A DNA stretch of 19,827 bases from JAFDZW01 sp038229915 (GTDB lineage Bacteria > Bacteroidota > Ignavibacteria > Palsa-1295), in contig JBBRNY010000044.1 of NCBI GenBank assembly GCA_038229915.1, forward strand, positions 1 through 19,827, given 5' to 3'. Position 1 is the first letter of the stretch; every line of letters starts with the position of its first letter. Shown one piece after another: positions 14,288-19,827 of the stretch. The notes under the pieces were generated by a model. That model was given only the letters and a program-made list of their open reading frames with translations, was not told where the DNA came from and made no database searches. Made by a program: the position numbers and the translations under genes.

Positions 14288-16798
14288 TTATTTCAAATCA
14301 TATCCCGATACAACCTCTTCGTTGATCGAGAATAAATACTTGTCATCAGGTGAGGTAAAGAATTTCGATTTCTTTCCTTCTTTTGTTTGCCAGACCGTCT
14401 TTCCCGTTTCGAGATCGACACAAGCAAGCTGACGATTAAAACTATAGACCAAGTTTTTGCCAACGATACGGGGAGTGTATTGTACAGCATCCTGATCATA
14501 ATCATATTCGTGTTTCCATATCTGCTTTCCGGTTGCGCCATCAATAAATGAAGCGCCTTTGGTGCCGAGTGCTAAGATACTTCCGTTGGCGGCAACGATA
14601 CGCAAGCAACGTTTTGCGCTAACACCCCAAATATTTCCCCAGAAGCTTGTATAGACCGTAGAGAGGTCAGCACTGCCGGCGGCATCGAGGAATTCCATTT
14701 GTTTGTCTGGTTCGATACCACCATAGGTCGAGGTACTTTCGATGACATAACCGCCACCAATAGAGGTCGAGCTGGTATGGGTACTTGGTTTAGTCCCGAT
14801 AAAAGACTCTGTAACGGCATACGTTTTTTTGTAAGGCATCTCACCGATCTTTGCATCGTCAAGATCCATTGTCCAATCGTATGCCCCCTTGCTTTCGCGG
14901 GTGAGCTTTAGTGCATAGAGTTTTTCATCATCACTAAGATACAACTGTTTTGTTTTCGGGTTGTAGTAATTCATGATCGAAAAATCCGGCATATTCACAC
15001 CACAAGCGTGTTTGGTCTCGATGCGCCATACGATAGCTCCGGTTGCGGGATCGACCGCCGCAAAGCCATACGGATCATCATCGTTGTACTTGTCAAACTT
15101 GATAGAATTTTTCTGAAGCACGACATCATAATCTTGCGCCCCAAACTGTACATAGAGTGTTCCATCGATCAACGCAAGTTGTGTTGGCTTGCCATCAAGT
15201 TTTTCTTGTGTCCAGACTCGTTTGCCTTTATTGAGATCAAAGGCAACAAGAGTTTCTTTGCCGCAAAGATAGACAATGCCCTTACCATTGGAAACAACAT
15301 TTCCTTGTGGTACATATTTTTTTATATCCGCACCACCAACACCATCATCGGCTAAACGGAAATAATCTTTGTAAGCCACCGCACCGGTTTCGGGATTGAA
15401 CGAAACAAATCCCTCGCCACCGCGGTCATTCGTTTCTGGGTTGCGCATCGTTGCTTTTGATCTGATGGCAATAATAATATTTCCATTGTAATCGAATGTC
15501 TCATAGGTAAAGCCGATATTATCGAAACCAGGATCGACCAATGCGGTGCCTTTGCCGGTGGTGTTCGACGGTGTTGTTTGTTTGTTCATCGACAAACTAA
15601 AAGCGGTAATCGCACGGACGAATGAGCCAAAGTAATTATCGCTTTTCGCTGCTGGGATGTCATAATTAATTTTTCCGGTGATCAGATTGACACTCACGGC
15701 ATGAATGCGGCTTTTTTGACCCATACTCGAATAGGCAAACGTAAAGATCGCGTTGTCACCTATTTGTTTGATAAGGCGGTGAGCATAACCGTCCTCAATT
15801 TCTTTCATATCCGCATCTTTCCAGAGCTGTTTGTCGTTGGTCAGGTCGATCGCAATTAATTCTCCGTCCATACTGATCATCGCAATATCTTTGTTCGATG
15901 CACGGAATGTAAAGAAACTGCGGTAAGCACTAATATCAACCGGCACCGATGAAACAGTACCTTTTTCAAATCGGAAGTTCGCTACTTCTTTCTTACCAAC
16001 GACTGCCGCGCCATAGACGGTCGGGACGATAAAAACGCGATCTTCGTCAACCTTCATCTCGTGTTTGGTGACCATCTTATTTTCTTTCAGGTCGATCACG
16101 GCTACACTGCCGTCAAGAATGAACAATTCATATCGTTCGGACTCATCTTTATAAGACCATTCCTTCTTTTTTGCGCCCACATCATAATTTGGCTCGCAGT
16201 CTTCAAAATGGGCAAGCAATTTCCCGCTACGAACGTCATACATATCGAGTGCATCGTCTTTCGAGAATACCAGCATCTTCTGATACTTTTTCGAGACAGT
16301 ATAGTTATATCCGGCTTTCTCCAGTGCTTTTTGATTATAGCGAATATCAGCACGCCAAAGCTCGTTGCCGGTTGCCAGATCGACACCGATATGGGTATTA
16401 TTGTATCGCAGGACAGTTGTTTGGTCAAGATTCGAGAGCTCCATAAAATCGTCTTGATCGACGTCTTTGTATTGATGCTCCCATATCAGCTTTCCGGTGA
16501 TGGCATTGTAGAATTGTACCTTGTCATCATTTGAAACGAGGTAGGAATCGCCGACAAGCTGATGCGGACCCTTTTTATTATAATCAGCAATTTTCAAGTC
16601 CCATTTCTTTACACCGGTAGCTGCATCGTAACCCCAAGCATATTTACCGTTGGCAAGAAAGAGCGATTTGCCATTATCGACAAACTCGTATGATTTTACC
16701 GGTTCGTCAAGCTCGACTTTCCATTTCGGAGCCTGAGCATTGGCAGATAGAGTAATAAAGCTCAGAACGAGCAATAAGATTATTCGTTGTAGTCGCAT
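14288..16798 (-). CDS. Large secreted beta-propeller protein with PQQ-like repeats
   Basis: An 836-residue protein starting at ATG 16798. The signal peptide MRLQRIILLLVLSFITLSA ends near ANA-Q (residue 21). Roughly twelve repeats of the PQQ/quinoprotein type follow, each ending in a pattern like D-x-x-T-G-K-x-x-W, for example YDAATGVKKW, YNAITGKLIW, VDLATGNELW, FDLNKGKRVW, VDPATGAIVW, IDGATGKQIW and VDLETGKTVW. Twelve blades suggest two fused propellers. The fold resembles BamB and alcohol dehydrogenase propellers, but no PQQ-binding or dehydrogenase residues are evident, so an enzymatic role is not claimed. It is probably periplasmic and may be a scaffold or sensor. It is transcribed alone through a structured leader of about 180 nt. 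An in-frame TTG at 16987 would add 63 residues, but these are not protein-like and would bury the signal peptide. Confidence 0.85.
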   Translation of the reverse strand: MRLQRIILLLVLSFITLSANAQAPKWKVELDEPVKSYEFVDNGKSLFLANGKYAWGYDAATGVKKWDLKIADYNKKGPHQLVGDSYLVSNDDKVQFYNAITGKLIWEHQYKDVDQDDFMELSNLDQTTVLRYNNTHIGVDLATGNELWRADIRYNQKALEKAGYNYTVSKKYQKMLVFSKDDALDMYDVRSGKLLAHFEDCEPNYDVGAKKKEWSYKDESERYELFILDGSVAVIDLKENKMVTKHEMKVDEDRVFIVPTVYGAAVVGKKEVANFRFEKGTVSSVPVDISAYRSFFTFRASNKDIAMISMDGELIAIDLTNDKQLWKDADMKEIEDGYAHRLIKQIGDNAIFTFAYSSMGQKSRIHAVSVNLITGKINYDIPAAKSDNYFGSFVRAITAFSLSMNKQTTPSNTTGKGTALVDPGFDNIGFTYETFDYNGNIIIAIRSKATMRNPETNDRGGEGFVSFNPETGAVAYKDYFRLADDGVGGADIKKYVPQGNVVSNGKGIVYLCGKETLVAFDLNKGKRVWTQEKLDGKPTQLALIDGTLYVQFGAQDYDVVLQKNSIKFDKYNDDDPYGFAAVDPATGAIVWRIETKHACGVNMPDFSIMNYYNPKTKQLYLSDDEKLYALKLTRESKGAYDWTMDLDDAKIGEMPYKKTYAVTESFIGTKPSTHTSSTSIGGGYVIESTSTYGGIEPDKQMEFLDAAGSADLSTVYTSFWGNIWGVSAKRCLRIVAANGSILALGTKGASFIDGATGKQIWKHEYDYDQDAVQYTPRIVGKNLVYSFNRQLACVDLETGKTVWQTKEGKKSKFFTSPDDKYLFSINEEVVSGYDLK

Positions 16799-16858
16799 AA
16801 ATTCAGATGTTTGGGGCACTGCAAAGCCCAGAGCTAACCGCGACGTCGTTAGAGGGTT

Positions 16859-16979
16859 GTACACAGGACAAACGCCGCGGAGAACTCCGGAAAGCCAGTG
16901 CGAATGTGCTGTTGTGAAATTATTAAAAAGACCCCGAAAACGGCGCTGTTGCGATAAGTTTTCGTTGTCCCCCTGTGTA
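16859..16979 (-). promoter_or_regulatory. Structured 5' leader of the beta-propeller gene
   Basis: Read on the minus strand, the first bases of the predicted transcript (GTACACAGG, 16971-16979) pair perfectly with CCTGTGTAC at 16859-16867. The pairing continues after a 3-nt GGG bulge with ACAA/TTGT. The closed loop of about 100 nt holds a 7-bp stem (CGAAAAC/GTTTTCG, 16957-16963 with 16934-16940) and a CGGA-GTTC-TCCG hairpin (16878-16889). It matches no riboswitch class I know. Confidence 0.45.
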
Positions 16980-16984
16980 CCATA

Positions 16985-17015
16985 CAAAAATACCCATTCA
17001 ATTGTGTAAAATCAA
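16985..17015 (-). promoter_or_regulatory. Bacteroidota-type promoter of the beta-propeller gene
   Basis: On the minus strand TTG (17013-17015) is followed after 20 nt by TATTTTTG (16985-16992), an exact TAnnTTTG box with the same spacing as the efflux promoter. The expected start is near 16979, about 180 nt ahead of the ATG at 16798. Confidence 0.65.
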
Positions 17016-17018
17016 CCC

Positions 17019-17036
17019 AAGAATCGGAAGATTCTT
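17019..17036. promoter_or_regulatory. Palindrome between divergent promoters
   Basis: A perfect 7-bp inverted repeat AAGAATC-GGAA-GATTCTT, between the -33 element of the minus-strand promoter and a weak plus-strand -7 box (TTACTTTG, 17035-17042). It could be a shared operator or simply a small hairpin. Confidence 0.35.
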
Positions 17037-17056
17037 ACTTTGTGTTACAATCCCCT

Positions 17057-18457
17057 ATGGAGCGTAAACCCAACTACTTACATTCACTTTTAGCGGCTCT
17101 CGACGGCGCTGAGCTTACTCTCTTGCGTTCTCTCGAGCTACCGGCAAAAGAAAGAGCGTTGTTTGATCTTTACCTTGCGCGAATCTCATCCCAAGCTCCG
17201 ACGAAGGATGAGGCAGGGAAGTTGTTACATATCACCGGCAGCCATTTCGATAAGATCAACTCGCTCCTTCTAAAAAAATGTTATGATGTTCTCGTACCCA
17301 ATGGGGGCGGAGAACTCTGGCTGTTCTTGCGCCGTAAAAATCTGTCGCGACATTTTTATCACGAACTCGCCCTTGACGAGCGTCAATTATTGCGTGATGG
17401 CGATCCTGAAGCACTCGCCGCATTCTATCTTTCCGGTTTCGAGAATATTCATCAACTGACGTTTCTCACCTACGACCCGAAGATCGCTCGCAGATATATG
17501 GACCGATACTTTGAGATCAAAGATCAGATCACCCCTGCTGAGCGTCTGATGATCGAAGGTCGGCTTGTTCGACAACAGATCATCAATGGCAATTCGCTCG
17601 GGATGCAGCAAAAACAAAAAGAAAAATTTTACGAAGACTTGCTCCGACTCGGTGAACTCATCCCTCGAGTTGATACACCCGAACCCATTGTTCAATTCTA
17701 TCTTGCATTTGCGCTTTATTACAAATCGGTCTCTGTCGATCCGAAAAAAAATAGAGAGCAACTGACTCGAGCGCATTCTATTATTGTGGCAAACCCAAAA
17801 GAATTTATCGACGAAGATGAAGTACTCCTTCGATGTATGATCGCCGATACATTCTATCAAGAAAGCAATTTCGATGAAGCTTACACTCAGTATCAAACAG
17901 TGTTTGCCGAGTGGGAAGCGGTGATGAGATCGCAATTTTTCTTTTGTTCAAGCTATGTGCAGCTGGCGGTACTGACGAACCATTTTACCGAAGCAAAAGA
18001 AATTCTCGATCGGATATTTGGGCAACATCTCGAAAGTCTTGACAACGCACAAGCCGCCACGACAGCCGCCATTTCGTATGCCGAATTTGCCCTCCATAGC
18101 GGTGACTTCGATCAAGGCAAAAAATATATTGATGCTGCATTCCGTCATAACGATAAAAATCGGCTTGTGGCGTTCGAGATAAAACTTCGGAAACTCGAAG
18201 CGGTCTGTTTTGCCCTAAAAGGTGACTATTTATTTGCCGAATCATTAATTTCCAAAGACCTAAAATACCTCCAAAGCAGGGGATACACCCTTGCCAAAAG
18301 CCCACACGGGTGGTTCTTCAAATGCCTGAGTGCGATCATTGACGAGCGCACCAACGGCAAGAAGCTCTCGGCGAAACTCGAAGCAAAATATCAAGATTCA
18401 CTACTCGGTTTTGGCGCCATTCATGGTAAACTCCTCGAACAATTCCGTCGAAAATGA
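17057..18457 (+). CDS. Hypothetical cytoplasmic TPR-like helical protein
   Basis: A 466-residue, all-helical protein without signal peptide or membrane segment. Residues about 20-80 form a compact helical block (ELPAKERALFDLYLARISSQ ... HITGSHFDKINSLLLKKCYD) that could be a helix-turn-helix or a protein-binding domain. From about residue 130 to the end there are repeated helix pairs like tetratricopeptide repeats: LLRCMIADTFYQESNFDEAY, VQLAVLTNHFTEAKEILDRI, ISYAEFALHSGDFDQGKKYI, LEAVCFALKGDYLFAESLIS. Such proteins usually mediate protein-protein contacts. I do not recognise a named family. An in-frame GTG at 17042 would add five residues, but it overlaps the -7 box TTACTTTG and the ATG fits better. 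It is divergent from the beta-propeller gene and 78 nt ahead of the UbiA-family gene. Confidence 0.75.
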   Translation: MERKPNYLHSLLAALDGAELTLLRSLELPAKERALFDLYLARISSQAPTKDEAGKLLHITGSHFDKINSLLLKKCYDVLVPNGGGELWLFLRRKNLSRHFYHELALDERQLLRDGDPEALAAFYLSGFENIHQLTFLTYDPKIARRYMDRYFEIKDQITPAERLMIEGRLVRQQIINGNSLGMQQKQKEKFYEDLLRLGELIPRVDTPEPIVQFYLAFALYYKSVSVDPKKNREQLTRAHSIIVANPKEFIDEDEVLLRCMIADTFYQESNFDEAYTQYQTVFAEWEAVMRSQFFFCSSYVQLAVLTNHFTEAKEILDRIFGQHLESLDNAQAATTAAISYAEFALHSGDFDQGKKYIDAAFRHNDKNRLVAFEIKLRKLEAVCFALKGDYLFAESLISKDLKYLQSRGYTLAKSPHGWFFKCLSAIIDERTNGKKLSAKLEAKYQDSLLGFGAIHGKLLEQFRRK

Positions 18458-18522
18458 GACACGCTTCTCGCCAAAAAAAATGGTCAATAATTCTTGCTCA
18501 CAACATTTGTCAATAACTTCCG

Positions 18523-18530
18523 TATTTTTG
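18523..18530 (+). promoter_or_regulatory. -7 box of the UbiA-family gene promoter
   Basis: TATTTTTG, an exact TAnnTTTG box, ends only 5 nt before the ATG at 18536. No -33 element at normal spacing is visible (TTTG lies 13 nt upstream). A start at the usual distance would fall on or just inside the ATG. Confidence 0.4.
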
Positions 18531-18535
18531 GGGTA

Positions 18536-19423
18536 ATGAGTATCACTTCCTATTTCAAACTACTGCGCCCGAAGCAATGGATCAAGAATCTGTTCGTCTT
18601 TGCGGCACTCGTTTTTAGCCAACATTTGTTCGATTGGGAGTATGCAAAGCTCTCGCTGGCGGCATTTGCACTCTTTAGCGCTACTGCCAGTATCGTCTAT
18701 ATTGTCAATGATATTGTCGATCGCGATCGCGACCGTGCGCACCCAAAAAAGAAGCACCGTCCGATTGCAAGCGGAGCGATCAGCGTACCAAGCGCATTGT
18801 CAACTTCGATCATTATCTTCGCCATCGTTGTCCCCACAGCGTTCGGATTGCCATATCGGTTCGGGATGTGCTTGGCATTATATTTTGTGATGAATCTCTC
18901 CTATAGTGTGTATCTCAAAGAGGTCGTGCTGATCGATGTCTTTGTGATCGCGATCGGCTTTATGCTTCGTGTTGTCAGTGGTGCGTTTGTTATTGGCGTC
19001 CCGATCAGCTCATGGCTCATCTTAACAACGATGTTTTTGTCACTCTTTCTTGCTGTGGCAAAACGCCGAGGCGAACTGGTGATGCTCGAATCAAAAGGCG
19101 GCGACTCGAATACTCGAAAAGTACTCCAACATTACTCCGTTGAATTTACCGAACAGCTTTGTACCATTTGCGCTTCGGGTTTTGTCATCAGTTACGCACT
19201 CTATACCGTCAGTGAGCGTACAGTAAAAATATTTGGCACTGAAAATCTTATTCTCACAACACCATTCGTGCTCTTCGGTGTTTTTCGCTATCTCTACCTT
19301 CTGCATAAAAAGAATATGGGCGAAAACCCGACCGAGATCGTCCTGACAGATCCGGCGATGATCTTGAATTTCATTGCCTATGCGATCTCGATGTTTATGA
19401 TCATTTATCTTCATTCATCGTAA
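18536..19423 (+). CDS. UbiA-family decaprenyl-phosphate phosphoribosyltransferase-like membrane enzyme
   Basis: A 295-residue polytopic membrane protein with about nine transmembrane helices. It begins YFKLLRPKQWIKNLFVFAAL, the usual UbiA N-terminus with the RPKQW motif. The first Asp-rich motif is N58-D59-x-x-D62-x-x-x-D66, followed by HPKKKHRPIASG (69-80). NDxxDxxxDxxHPxKxxRPxxxG, especially the HP, is characteristic of 5-phosphoribosyl-1-diphosphate:decaprenyl-phosphate phosphoribosyltransferases such as Mycobacterium Rv3806c, rather than quinone prenyltransferases. The second motif, YSVYLKEVVLIDVFVIAIGF (123-142), has K128 and D134. The enzyme would transfer phosphoribose from PRPP to a polyprenyl phosphate, the first step to a lipid-linked D-arabinofuranose donor. 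The next gene starts 2 nt later. An upstream TTG at 18494 would add 14 non-family residues and run over the -7 box, so ATG 18536 is chosen. Confidence 0.85.
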   Translation: MSITSYFKLLRPKQWIKNLFVFAALVFSQHLFDWEYAKLSLAAFALFSATASIVYIVNDIVDRDRDRAHPKKKHRPIASGAISVPSALSTSIIIFAIVVPTAFGLPYRFGMCLALYFVMNLSYSVYLKEVVLIDVFVIAIGFMLRVVSGAFVIGVPISSWLILTTMFLSLFLAVAKRRGELVMLESKGGDSNTRKVLQHYSVEFTEQLCTICASGFVISYALYTVSERTVKIFGTENLILTTPFVLFGVFRYLYLLHKKNMGENPTEIVLTDPAMILNFIAYAISMFMIIYLHSS

Positions 19424-19425
19424 TC

Positions 19426-19827
19426 GTGCTCTCCCGTTTCAAAACGGAGTTGCTATTGATCGTCGCAGGTGTGGCGGTGCTTGCAATATTATTTGCCGTT
19501 CAACGCTACGATCTCCATCGTGATAGCGGTACTTCGTATGTCACAACTGTCGGTGTGCCACTCGATGACGTGTATATCCATTGCCGTTATGCCGAAAATC
19601 TGTTGGCAGGGAATGGCTACTGCTTCAATCCACCCGAATTTGTAACGGCCGACACCTCACCGCTTTGGGTAATGCTTATTGCCATTGGTGGTGTTTTTAC
19701 CTCGCATCTTGAAGTGATTGCGGTGTTGCTTTCATCAGTTGCATGGTTGCTCATTGCTCCGGCTGTCTATCGGGTTGCAAAATATGTTTTTCATTTCGAA
19801 GAAGTTTGGGCTATTGTTGCGGCTGTG
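19426..19827 (+). CDS. GT-C membrane glycosyltransferase with DD motif (N-terminal part, cut by window end)
   Basis: This is 134 codons of an open frame starting at GTG 19426, 2 nt after the UbiA-family stop. Residues 6-26 are a transmembrane helix. The first periplasmic loop carries L-D47-D48-V-Y-I-H-C-R-Y-A-E-N-L, then GNGYCFNPPEF and TADTSPLW. This is the GT-C pattern DDxYIxxRYxxNLxxGxGxxxNPxExVxxxTSPLW seen in polyprenyl-phosphate-sugar-dependent transferases such as AftB, where the Asp pair is catalytic. Two more helices follow. The sugar donor cannot be seen from the sequence. Mycobacteria have the same order ubiA-aftB (Rv3806c-Rv3805c), so a pentofuranose donor made by the upstream enzyme is a reasonable inference. 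The start codon could also lie slightly downstream, but no ATG occurs in the first helix. Confidence 0.75.
   Translation, partial: MLSRFKTELLLIVAGVAVLAILFAVQRYDLHRDSGTSYVTTVGVPLDDVYIHCRYAENLLAGNGYCFNPPEFVTADTSPLWVMLIAIGGVFTSHLEVIAVLLSSVAWLLIAPAVYRVAKYVFHFEEVWAIVAAV

Noticed and set aside
16799..16987. 63-residue N-terminal extension of the beta-propeller protein from TTG 16987
   Set aside because: A clean signal peptide starts at ATG 16798, the extension looks non-coding, and the TTG falls inside the predicted -7 box.
17042..17056. GTG start for the TPR-like gene
   Set aside because: It adds only five residues and overlaps the -7-like box. ATG 17057 is the simpler start.
18494..18535. TTG start for the UbiA-family gene
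   Set aside because: The added 14 residues do not match the family N-terminus and run through the TAnnTTTG box. ATG 18536 gives the usual UbiA start.
1..19827. CRISPR array, insertion sequence, integrase or prophage
   Set aside because: No regularly spaced direct repeats, transposase or integrase motifs, or target-site duplications were seen.

Overview
This window looks like chromosomal DNA of a Gram-negative bacterium of the Bacteroidota/Chlorobiota (FCB) lineage. Three things in the sequence support this. At least four putative promoters carry the Bacteroidota -7 box TAnnTTTG. None of the gene starts has a clear Shine-Dalgarno motif. The gene content fits a diderm with menaquinone (TolC-type channel, RND pump, EnvC-like factor, MenG). 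Placement below that level, for example Ignavibacteria or Kapabacteria, is only a guess. I see no integrase, transposase, CRISPR array, rRNA or tRNA, so this is mostly ordinary core genome with a few unusual parts.

Layout. (1) 1-3299, all minus strand: an RNase G/E-family endoribonuclease with an acidic insert and a disordered RGG/Asn-rich tail, its hairpin terminator, a one-pass membrane protein with an EF-hand-like loop, a small CopD-like membrane protein and the N-terminus of a NUDIX hydrolase. (2) 3300-4386: a gap of about 1.1 kb with a GC-rich, possibly degenerate small membrane ORF, an inverted pair of REP-like palindromes and the terminator of the next operon. (3) 4387-11035, minus strand: a complete tripartite efflux operon in the order TetR regulator, TolC-like channel, lipoprotein adaptor, RND transporter. 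It has a near-consensus Bacteroidota promoter, and a palindromic operator covers the expected transcription start. (4) 11150-14273, plus strand: menG, probably leaderless and with a palindrome at its -33 region, then an EnvC-like coiled-coil/LytM protein that lacks two zinc ligands, then a von Willebrand A protein 6 nt downstream, ending in a near-perfect 18-bp hairpin. (5) 14288-16798, minus strand: a large secreted beta-propeller protein with PQQ-like repeats, transcribed from a good promoter through a structured leader of about 180 nt. (6) 17057-19827, plus strand: a TPR-like cytoplasmic protein, a UbiA-family protein with the signature of decaprenyl-phosphate phosphoribosyltransferase, and the start of a GT-C glycosyltransferase with a DD motif, cut by the window end.

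How the genes work together. Region 3 is a self-contained, autoregulated drug or toxicant export unit. The EnvC-like and VWA proteins are probably co-expressed envelope proteins. The UbiA-GT-C pair recalls mycobacterial ubiA-aftB, which makes and uses a polyprenyl-phosphate pentose donor. If that holds, this organism decorates its surface with D-arabinofuranose or a related pentose. This is the most interesting lead in the window, but it rests on motifs and on a truncated second gene.
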